Below, piece by piece: positions 1 to 5,498 of a stretch of DNA of 7,429 nt. Positions within the stretch are counted from its first letter, which is position 1. The number at the start of each line of letters is the position of its first letter. Position numbers and translations under genes: made by a program. The notes beneath the pieces were generated by a model. It was not told the DNA's origin. It did no database searches and saw only the letters and a program-made list of their open reading frames with translations. Origin of the DNA: Bacillota bacterium (GTDB taxonomy: Bacteria > Bacillota > Clostridia > Christensenellales > CAG-138); the NCBI GenBank assembly GCA_023458615.1, contig JAEWYV010000129.1:1-7429 (forward strand). The letters run 5' to 3'.

Positions 1-1355
1 GTTGCGGGCTCCTCTACAAAGTTCAAACCGCCGACGAGCTCGCGGTTTTCATACAGCCAGCTGATGCGATCCACAGCGTAGAGAATCTGACTCATGGTGA
101 ACACACGGCGCGGGAGCGCAAGGCGCAGCAGTTCCATGCTTGCGATGGGCTCCGTCCCGTCCGGCTCACGCTGCTCAGACAGCGTTCCACGCTCCATACC
201 ACGTACGCCGCCTGCGATATATACCGCCGTTGCGAGGGCTGCCGCGGGGTAGACGTGGTCATCCAAATGCGAGAGGAACTTTCTCGCGTTGATGTGGCAG
301 CCAAGGCCGCCCGCCGGGGTAACGACCGGAACGCCGCGCTTGATGAGCTCTGCCGCCATAAACTCGATAAACTGCGGACCCTGCGAAATTACGGTTTCGT
401 CCATGGTCTCTTCCAGACCAACGGTCATTGCCTCCATCTCGCGTACGCTCATGCCGCCATAGGTCAAAAATCCCTCAAACAGCGGGATAAAGTCCTTCAT
501 GCGCTCGTAATAGGCTTTGTTATTCATCGCCATGCCGCCGCCGCGCGCGAAACCGAGTTTGCGGGCGGAGAAATAGATGACATCGGCATTGGCGCAGAGG
601 GCACGCGTAATCTCGCGGATGCTCATATCCCTACAGGCGGCTTCACGCGTTTTGATAAAGTGCAGGTTGTCTTGCATGAGGCTTGCGTCCAGTACGACCA
701 TGATGCCGTTTGCCCGCGCAATCTTCGCCACATCGGTCATGTTCTCCAGCGAGAATGGCTGACCGCCGATGAGGTTCGTACCCGCTTCTATACGGATAAA
801 TGCAATGTTTTGAGCGCCGTTGCGCGCGATGCATTCGTTGAGTTTATCCAGATCGATGTTGCCCTTGAAGGGGTAGTCGCTCTCGGGATTGAGACCCTCG
901 TCGATGACGATCTCCTCGACGCGTCCGCCAACGCGCGTGATGTGCGCCTTAGCGGTGGTGAAGTGGAAATTCATCGGCACCACGCTGCCGGGCTTAACGA
1001 ACGACTCGGCAATGATGCTCTCGCAGGCGCGTCCCTGATGGGCGGGGAGGAAATATTTCGTGCCGAACAGCTCGCCGATCTTGGACTCCAGACGATAGTA
1101 GGTTGCGCTGCCGGCGTAGCTGTCGTCCGCGGTCATCATCGCGGCTGTCTGCTTGTCGCTCATGGCGTTTACACCGCTGTCGGTGAGCATGTCCAAAAAG
1201 ACATCCTCGTTGCGCAGCAGAAATGTGTTGTTGCCCGCTTCGGCCATCGCCTTCTGCCGCGCTTCCACAGGCAGGAGGTTAAGTTTTTGCACTACGCGCA
1301 CCTTGTGCATTTCAAGGGGGAGCTTCTCGCCCGAAAAGAGTTTTACTTCGCCCAT
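1..1355 (-). CDS. Tyrosine phenol-lyase/tryptophanase-family beta-eliminating lyase (partial, C-terminus off the left edge)
   Basis: PLP enzyme of aminotransferase fold type I. Known family members split L-tyrosine to phenol, pyruvate and ammonia, or L-tryptophan to indole; the tyrosine reaction is reversible. 451 residues are visible; Citrobacter tyrosine phenol-lyase (TPL) has 456, so about 10 C-terminal residues are probably missing. Aligned from memory to TPL with a constant offset, I see Tyr80 (TPL Y71), Arg109 in HQGR (R100), Phe132-Thr133 (F123, T124), Asn194 (N185), Asp223 (D214), Schiff-base Lys266 in SARK (K257), Met387 and Arg389 in GVRGMERG (M379, R381) and Arg411 (R404). Thr133 and Arg389 match the pair that binds the tyrosine hydroxyl in TPL; tryptophanase has Val/Ile at the MER positions. 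TPL Arg217, which contacts PLP, is Leu226 here, and the Lys before the catalytic Lys is Arg265. The start at 1355 has GGAGGA 10 nt upstream. Transcription passes through a Tyr-type T-box. Databases may call such proteins tryptophanase; I favour tyrosine-type specificity. Family certain, substrate less so. Confidence 0.93.
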   Translation of the reverse strand, partial: MGEVKLFSGEKLPLEMHKVRVVQKLNLLPVEARQKAMAEAGNNTFLLRNEDVFLDMLTDSGVNAMSDKQTAAMMTADDSYAGSATYYRLESKIGELFGTKYFLPAHQGRACESIIAESFVKPGSVVPMNFHFTTAKAHITRVGGRVEEIVIDEGLNPESDYPFKGNIDLDKLNECIARNGAQNIAFIRIEAGTNLIGGQPFSLENMTDVAKIARANGIMVVLDASLMQDNLHFIKTREAACRDMSIREITRALCANADVIYFSARKLGFARGGGMAMNNKAYYERMKDFIPLFEGFLTYGGMSVREMEAMTVGLEETMDETVISQGPQFIEFMAAELIKRGVPVVTPAGGLGCHINARKFLSHLDDHVYPAAALATAVYIAGGVRGMERGTLSEQREPDGTEPIASMELLRLALPRRVFTMSQILYAVDRISWLYENRELVGGLNFVEEPA

Positions 1356-1456
1356 AGTCTTGGTTTCCTCCAATATATCTTTGTTTTTTTCTAAAATGAG
1401 CACTCATGCGCGGATAGGCTAAAGAGCGCAGATTTTCCTAGTGATCTGCAGGGCAC

Positions 1457-1491
1457 AAAAAAACGCCCCTTGCAGTTCTTGCAAGAGGGCG
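1457..1491 (-). terminator. T-box intrinsic terminator ahead of the lyase
   Basis: On the minus strand, CGCCCUCUUGCA pairs with UGCAAGGGGCG (1491-1464; one bulged C, 5-nt loop) and is followed directly by seven U (1463-1457). Its 5' arm overlaps the antiterminator. This is the default off state when tRNA-Tyr is charged. Confidence 0.93.
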
Positions 1492-1514
1492 ATTGTATAT
1501 CGCGGTACCACCTC
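1485..1514 (-). promoter_or_regulatory. T-box antiterminator with 7-nt tRNA-binding bulge
   Basis: On the minus strand the conserved T-box reads GAGGUGGUACCGCG (1514-1501). It folds as GAGG/CCUC (1514-1511 with 1488-1485), a 7-nt bulge UGGUACC (1510-1504), an upper helix GCGAU/AUCGC (1503-1499 with 1493-1489) and a 5-nt loop. The 3' half of this fold is also the 5' arm of the terminator, so the two structures exclude each other. The UGGU bulge pairs with the free ACCA end of uncharged tRNA. Confidence 0.93.
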
Positions 1515-1813
1515 GGTTTGCCGTACCCTCACGGGAAGCGGCCTCTACGGGTACGGAGCTTGCGAAAAAATCACCTGTTCGATACCCTGCCCTTGATAAC
1601 GGGAGGAAGCCCGGCAAATCCCTACTTTAAAACAATCCGGCGTACCATCATGTTTGTTCAGGCGGCGGCTGGTTGCGCGTATTCGCGGGTGTTCCCGGCT
1701 GCCTTGCACCATCCGGCAGTTCTCTTTCGGGTCCGTTCCGGTGCACTGGTAGGCACCATCCCGTTACTTCTTCGCAGTCATAGCCTGTTTGTATGCTGTT
1801 TGATTTATTATGC

Positions 1814-1843
1814 AGTATAAAATAATAGATAATATATTGTCAA
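1814..1843 (-). promoter_or_regulatory. Promoter of the T-box/lyase transcript
   Basis: On the minus strand a perfect -35 TTGACA (1843-1838) and a -10 TATACT (1819-1814) are 18 bp apart in AT-rich DNA. This predicts transcription from about 1808, just before stem I of the T-box. It has a strong sigma-A look; no operator is visible, in line with control by the leader. Confidence 0.85.
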
Positions 1844-1990
1844 GCAAAACCGGGGATTTTCCACGTGGCTTTGGTACTATTTGAGCCCAAAATGATCCTA
1901 AAACGTAAAATGTGCACGCTTTGACTCGAAAAACGTGAATACATGCATCGTTCACCCGCTTAATTTAGCCAAAAGTTCACGAAATGTTCT

Positions 1991-2019
1991 TTGCACTCGC
2001 CATACTCGGGTTGTATAAT
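1991..2019 (+). promoter_or_regulatory. Promoter of the zinc-ribbon surface protein gene
   Basis: A perfect -10 TATAAT (2014-2019) lies 17 bp after a poor -35 TTGCAC (1991-1996). The predicted start near 2026 gives a leader of about 60 nt to the ATG at 2088. The region 1844-1990 between this and the divergent lyase promoter holds no ORF or structure I can support. Confidence 0.7.
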
Positions 2020-2087
2020 GGTTGCGTTATATTGGATGGACTATGCGATATGAAAGATTCTCGCTTCAGAATGGAGGAAGTGGATAG

Positions 2088-4292
2088 ATGGTATGCAAAG
2101 AATGCGGTTCGTATAATGCGGAGAACCTGAGCGTTTGCAAAGAATGCGGCGCAAAGCTTCGTGAGGATGATACGACCGCCAGCGGCGCGGAAGTCAGAGG
2201 CGCGGCGGAGGACGGAAGGCCTTCCCGTGAGTTTGTGAAAGCGCCATCCTGGCCCAAGAGCGCCTACAATGGCGCGCCGGAAAAGCCGGTTTCCGATACA
2301 CCCGCATCTTCGGGGTCGTTTCGCCCGACCATTCCGCCGCGTCCCGTGGCAAGCGCACCGGCTGCGACCTGCCCGCATTGTGGCAAGCCGATCGTTTCGG
2401 ATGCGCCGTTTTGCGCTTATTGCGGACAACGCGTTGCAGGGGAGCCCGCTCCCGCTGCTGTGAGCGCGCGCCCCGCGGCAAAGCCCGCGCCTGCGCCGGC
2501 TCCCTCTCGTGCGACCTATTCCGCCACCGACTTTGACGACGAAGACGATGACGACTATGACGACGAGGACGAAGAGGACTACAAGCCGAGCAAGCCCGCA
2601 AAGCGCGGCGGCAAGATGGCCCGCCGCGACGAGCAGGATGACCTCGACGAGTACGATGATGAAGATGGCTATGACGAAGAGGAATATGACGACCAGCCGC
2701 CGAAGCGCGCGAAAGGCACGACCATTCTCTTCTGGGGCTTAATCGTACTGCTGCTGGCCCTTATCGCGATCTTCGGCATGTATATTGCCAAGAAGAACTT
2801 TGACGGCGACTTTGGCAAGATGTTTGCCTCCATCGGCACCGTATTTAACAAGAACGGCACCGAGGATGTTGACGCGCCGGACGCCAGCGCAACCGCTGAT
2901 CCGGAGAGCCAGATGTACACCGCGTCCATCAGCGAATACACCGACCCGACGACGAGCGAAGTCTATTTTGATATAGACATCTACGCGCCGACGGGCAGCA
3001 GCATCCGCATCATCACGGACGCAACGCTGAAGCAGGACACCACCACGGTTCCTTCCAACAACCACGTCATCCTGCGCATCGCACGTGAAGTATTCATGCC
3101 CAACGCGCCGGTGGACACTGAAGTGGTCACCATTACGCCGAACATTCAGGTGATTGCGCCGGATGGGACGACCCAGCAGCTTACGGTTCCGGATATCACG
3201 GTAAACGTACCCACGCTTTCCATGACCGTAACCGAACCCGCCGCGGACACCGTGAATGCGACCTTTGACAACAGTCCGATCGCGATCATGGGTCAGGTAA
3301 ACAACTATGACGGTGAGATCGCCGTGTTCGTCAACGACGAACAGGTATTTGTAGACAGCACCGGCCTGTTCACCGCGAGCTATACACCAAAGGCGGCTCC
3401 GATGATTGCCGCGCCGACCGAAGCGCCGGTAGCAAGCACGGATCCTTCCGCAACGCCGGATCCCTCTGCATCTCCGGATGCGAGCGCTGCTCCGAGCACC
3501 TCTCCGAGCACGTCTCCGGAAGGTTCGCTGGAAGAACCCGAAGCAACAGAGGCGACAGAAGTCCCCGCGGTAACGGATGAAACCGGCGCTGCAACGGATA
3601 CGGCCACCCCGACCGGCGGCACGGAGACCATCACCATTGAGGCGCGCAAGAACAACTGTGTCACCGCACGTAAGGTCATCACCGTTGAGCCGTATGTTAT
3701 GCAGACCATGTCGTTCACGGTAACCAACGACCTCGCGGGACTCTCCTCTGCGGAGGGCAGCGTTACCCTGACCGGTACCGCGACGCCTGGCGCAGTCATT
3801 ACCGCAACGTGCCCGTCCGCGGATGTTACGTTCGGTCAGGCGGTTGTTTCCGAAACGGGAACCTTCTCTCTGGTCGTCTCCATCGCCAAGGTTGGCGCGT
3901 ATGATGTTAGTCTCGTAGGTAAACTCACGGGCTACTATGACGGAACGGCTAATGTAACGGTGGAGCGTCCGCCGTCGGGCTCGTCCAGTGCGTTTAAGAA
4001 GGCAGCAGCCGACCTCACGAAGAGCTACGACAAGATCGTAGGCGGATCGGTCACCAGCGGAGACTTCGTCTTCACCGGCAAGATCACCGAGATTATCTCG
4101 GCTGACCCGTATACCATCTTCCGCGTGAAGCTCTCCAACGACACCGAGGTCATCGTTGCCAACCGCAGCGCGAAGTCGACCATCAACTCCTCGGACGTGA
4201 AGGACAAGAAGCAGATTGCCGGAACGCTCAAGGGACTCTACACCGATGGCAAGACCCCGTTCATCTGGGGCTGGTTCATCTGGAACAAATAA
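2088..4292 (+). CDS. Membrane-anchored zinc-ribbon protein with Ig-like and OB-like extracellular domains
   Basis: 734 residues, function unknown. Two zinc ribbons lie at the N-terminus: Cys3/6 with Cys17/20 and Cys95/98 with Cys109/112. A Pro/Ala-rich linker follows, then a strongly acidic stretch (about 148-203, runs of Asp/Glu with Tyr) broken by a basic KPAKRGGKMARR patch. One membrane helix spans about 211-234. With KRAK before it and no signal peptide, I infer that the ribbons and acidic segment are cytoplasmic and the rest faces outward. Outside are a beta-rich region (about 276-375), an Ig-like domain (about 380-435 plus 511-536) split by a Ser/Thr/Pro/Ala/Glu linker, a second Ig-like domain (about 540-627) and a C-terminal domain (about 650-734) with the GKITEI...GTLKG pattern of small OB-folds. 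The only outer cysteines are Cys524 and Cys575. GGAGG at 2073-2077 sets the start. The next gene starts 3 bp after the stop. Zinc-ribbon-plus-membrane proteins are common in Firmicutes, mostly uncharacterised; an envelope sensor or scaffold role is only a guess. Confidence 0.9.
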   Translation: MVCKECGSYNAENLSVCKECGAKLREDDTTASGAEVRGAAEDGRPSREFVKAPSWPKSAYNGAPEKPVSDTPASSGSFRPTIPPRPVASAPAATCPHCGKPIVSDAPFCAYCGQRVAGEPAPAAVSARPAAKPAPAPAPSRATYSATDFDDEDDDDYDDEDEEDYKPSKPAKRGGKMARRDEQDDLDEYDDEDGYDEEEYDDQPPKRAKGTTILFWGLIVLLLALIAIFGMYIAKKNFDGDFGKMFASIGTVFNKNGTEDVDAPDASATADPESQMYTASISEYTDPTTSEVYFDIDIYAPTGSSIRIITDATLKQDTTTVPSNNHVILRIAREVFMPNAPVDTEVVTITPNIQVIAPDGTTQQLTVPDITVNVPTLSMTVTEPAADTVNATFDNSPIAIMGQVNNYDGEIAVFVNDEQVFVDSTGLFTASYTPKAAPMIAAPTEAPVASTDPSATPDPSASPDASAAPSTSPSTSPEGSLEEPEATEATEVPAVTDETGAATDTATPTGGTETITIEARKNNCVTARKVITVEPYVMQTMSFTVTNDLAGLSSAEGSVTLTGTATPGAVITATCPSADVTFGQAVVSETGTFSLVVSIAKVGAYDVSLVGKLTGYYDGTANVTVERPPSGSSSAFKKAAADLTKSYDKIVGGSVTSGDFVFTGKITEIISADPYTIFRVKLSNDTEVIVANRSAKSTINSSDVKDKKQIAGTLKGLYTDGKTPFIWGWFIWNK

Positions 4293-4295
4293 CAC

Positions 4296-4598
4296 GTGAA
4301 GATTTGGGCTAAGATACTCAAACATCATAAGATCATCAACGAGGCCGTGCGGGAATTTCCCGCGCGGCCTTCGGATGCTGAGGGCTGGAATCGGATTTTG
4401 GCGGAACTTACGAAGCCGCTGGATCTTGCCTGCCCCGTATTGCTGGATAAACATGTGCAGGAGCTTGCGCGCTTTAACCGAACGGTATTTGCGCAGTCCG
4501 ACTTTATCGAGAGCGTATCATTTGACAAATTTGAGCTGGAGATATTCCCGGAGAAGAAGAAAGAAAAACAGATTTCTTATCTCTATGGAGATGACTGA
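4296..4598 (+). CDS. Uncharacterised 100-residue protein, GTG start
   Basis: The start MKIWAKILKHHKII and the later FIESVSFDKFELEIF resemble a small clostridial protein family I know only as hypothetical; no function is known to me. It is soluble, with mixed charge, no signal peptide and no membrane segment, and it ends in a Lys/Glu-rich tail before YLYGDD. The GTG start lies 3 bp after the stop of the zinc-ribbon gene and has no clear Shine-Dalgarno, so translation is probably coupled to the upstream gene. No other start preserves the conserved N-terminus. I infer one transcript and possibly a shared pathway with the upstream gene. The last 20 bp overlap the first copy of a direct repeat. 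Confidence 0.82.
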   Translation: MKIWAKILKHHKIINEAVREFPARPSDAEGWNRILAELTKPLDLACPVLLDKHVQELARFNRTVFAQSDFIESVSFDKFELEIFPEKKKEKQISYLYGDD

Positions 4599-4675
4599 TT
4601 AGGCAGTTTAACGAGTGCCTTTGATATATTGTGGCGATGACGGAAGAAATCTTTATAGAGATGACTGATCCGGCA
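4579..4675 (+). repeat. Imperfect direct repeat, two 27-bp copies 70 bp apart
   Basis: Copies at 4579-4605 and 4649-4675 share 23 of 27 bases, including a common core GAGATGACTGAT. The first copy covers the 3' end of the 100-residue gene and its stop codon; the second lies in the gap before the flavin reductase-like gene. A short ORF (4637-4708, 23 codons) runs through the second copy. It may be the trace of an old local duplication. Confidence 0.5.
4622..4630 (+). promoter_or_regulatory. Possible extended -10 promoter for the flavin reductase-like gene
   Basis: TGATATATT fits the extended -10 form TGNTATAAT with one mismatch. I see no -35 at 17 bp. It would give a leader of about 100 nt before the ATG at 4739. 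Read-through from the upstream pair is the alternative, since no strong terminator lies between; AGGCA/TGCCT (4601-4620) is only a 5-bp hairpin. Confidence 0.3.
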
Positions 4676-4738
4676 AAACAAAAAAACAAATTGGTGTTGC
4701 TCAGATGAGGACAGAACAAGCTAAACAGGAGGGCAGAT

Positions 4739-5254
4739 ATGCAGATCAAAGAGATGTTTCAACTGGTACCGGAGGCGGCGGAGCAGCTTCCTCGCGGTGC
4801 ATTTTTAACGGCTGGCGGATCGGTTTGGAATCCGATGACCATCGGCTGGGCACAGTTTGGCGTAGTCTGGTCAAAGCCTGTCTTAACCGTTCTGGTTCGA
4901 AAGAGCCGCTATACCTACGGGCTAATGGAACAGGCGGAGGTGTTTACCGTCAGCGTACCGCACGCAAAGGAGCTCTCTAAGGAGATTGCCTTCTGCGGCA
5001 GCCGCTCCGGCAGGGATGTGGACAAAGAAAAGCAGTCCGGCTTGACGCGGTTACCAGCCCGCGCAGGTAGCGCGGATGGCGTTGCGGAGTGCCAAATCGT
5101 ATTTGAATGCCGCGTGGTGCAAAAGCAATTGCTGGATTTAGACACGTTGGACCCCGAGATTCGCAAGAGAAACTACGGCAGCAATCAGGCGCTGCCGGAT
5201 GGGGATCCGCATGTGCTCTATGTCGGCGAGGTGCTTGCCGCATACACGATTTGA
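4739..5254 (+). CDS. Flavin reductase-like FMN-binding protein (flavoredoxin type)
   Basis: 171 residues, a usual length for single-domain members of the flavin reductase-like split-barrel family, which bind FMN and serve as NAD(P)H:flavin oxidoreductases or electron carriers. I see PRGAFLT at the N-terminus, NPMTIGW (31-37) followed by the strand VVWSKPVLTVLVRKSRYT, the loop FCGSRSGRDVDK (85-96), a C-terminal AECQIVFECRVV beta strand pair (117-127) and HVLYVGEVLAAY at the end. This set is typical of the family in anaerobic Firmicutes. There is no signal peptide, so the protein is cytoplasmic. AGGAGGG at 4727-4733, 5 nt before the ATG, fixes the start. The gene ends 12 bp before a terminator hairpin and is probably a single-gene unit or the tail of the upstream operon. 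The physiological electron acceptor cannot be read from the sequence. Confidence 0.9.
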   Translation: MQIKEMFQLVPEAAEQLPRGAFLTAGGSVWNPMTIGWAQFGVVWSKPVLTVLVRKSRYTYGLMEQAEVFTVSVPHAKELSKEIAFCGSRSGRDVDKEKQSGLTRLPARAGSADGVAECQIVFECRVVQKQLLDLDTLDPEIRKRNYGSNQALPDGDPHVLYVGEVLAAYTI

Positions 5255-5266
5255 TCCTTCCAAATA

Positions 5267-5306
5267 AACAAATCAGCCGTTTGCAACTGCGAACGGCTGA
5301 TTTGTT
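5267..5306. terminator. Bidirectional intrinsic terminator between convergent genes
   Basis: Perfect 15-bp arms (5267-5281 and 5292-5306) can extend by three pairs to an AACT tetraloop. The arms start with AACAAAT and end with ATTTGTT, giving a modest T-rich run on each strand (TTTGTTAT on plus, TTTGTTTATTT on minus). It lies just after the flavin reductase-like gene and downstream of the convergent htrA-like gene, so it can serve both. Confidence 0.85.
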
Positions 5307-5313
5307 ATAGCAA

Positions 5314-5470
5314 GCTGCCTGCTCTGAAGAAAAAAAGGAGCGAGCAGCGGAGGATGCAAATCCCCCGCGCGCGAACCCTCCGGGGGGGATGGATGATTCG
5401 CGCGCATAAGGTACGGGGGGTGGAAACCTCGGCAGGAGGGGACCCGCCGGGCCGCTATGTCATCGTCCAA
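5314..5470. other. GC-rich, highly structured intergenic element
   Basis: The stretch is far richer in G and C runs than the other gaps. Visible structure: imperfect arms 5314-5324 and 5338-5348 around an A-rich loop; a perfect 9-bp inverted repeat GCGCGCGAA/TTCGCGCGC (5367-5375 with 5397-5405); CCCTCC next to a run of seven G inside it (5376-5388); and outer CCCCC (5362-5366) facing GGGGGG (5415-5420). Possible identities are a multicopy palindromic repeat, a 3' UTR structure of the htrA-like transcript or a small RNA. No plausible protein is encoded here. Confidence 0.45.
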
Positions 5471-5498
5471 ATGAATTATAGGACGGGATGACCGGGTG

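Larger units (their letters stand above)
1457..1808 (-). ncRNA. T-box riboswitch leader, tyrosine (UAC) specifier
   Basis: The leader binds tRNA-Tyr and lets transcription into the lyase gene continue when that tRNA is uncharged. Read on the minus strand, stem I has the AGUA side of the specifier loop at 1768-1765, closed above by CGGG/CCCG (1763-1760 with 1689-1686) and below by UGCG/CGCA (1776-1773 with 1677-1674). The opposite side reads CGAAUACG, placing UAC (1681-1679) one purine before the lower helix, the normal specifier position. The apical hairpin CUGCC/GGCAG carries the conserved GGUGCAA-type loop (1714-1704), preceded by AGAGA. A perfect 8-bp stem III pairs 1556-1549 with 1528-1521. 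The antiterminator and terminator follow. UGGU in the bulge predicts discriminator A73, as in tRNA-Tyr; tRNA-Trp normally has G73 and would need UGGC. Length is about 350 nt, on the long side. The lyase start lies about 100 nt after the terminator. Confidence 0.95.

Noticed and set aside
255..1394. Long plus-strand ORF (379 codons) opposite the lyase
   Set aside because: The minus strand encodes a well-conserved PLP lyase with catalytic residues throughout; the plus ORF resembles no family I know, lacks a ribosome site and is an antisense shadow in GC-rich coding DNA.
1679..1681. Tryptophan (UGG) specifier for the T-box, matching the common name tryptophanase
   Set aside because: No UGG lies in the specifier loop; the aligned triplet is UAC, and the UGGU bulge fits discriminator A, not the G usual for tRNA-Trp.
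1921..1949. TTGACT at 1921-1926 as a plus-strand -35 box
   Set aside because: No acceptable -10 hexamer follows at 16-18 bp; the promoter at 1991-2019 explains the downstream gene better.
2739..4454. Long minus-strand ORF (571 codons) opposite the zinc-ribbon gene
   Set aside because: Its translation is Arg/Gly/His-rich without domain signals and has no promoter or ribosome site; the plus strand has a strong Shine-Dalgarno and recognisable domains.
4601..4620. AGGCA/TGCCT hairpin as a terminator after the 100-residue gene
   Set aside because: Only five base pairs with a 10-nt loop and no real T-run follow, so it is too weak to call.
4637..4708. 23-codon ORF as a real small gene
   Set aside because: No ribosome site and no recognisable relative; kept only as part of the repeat finding.
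5273..5470. Minus-strand ORF of 65 codons over the GC-rich element
   Set aside because: It covers the terminator hairpin and palindromes, has no ribosome site and is rich in Pro/Arg as expected from GC-rich non-coding DNA.
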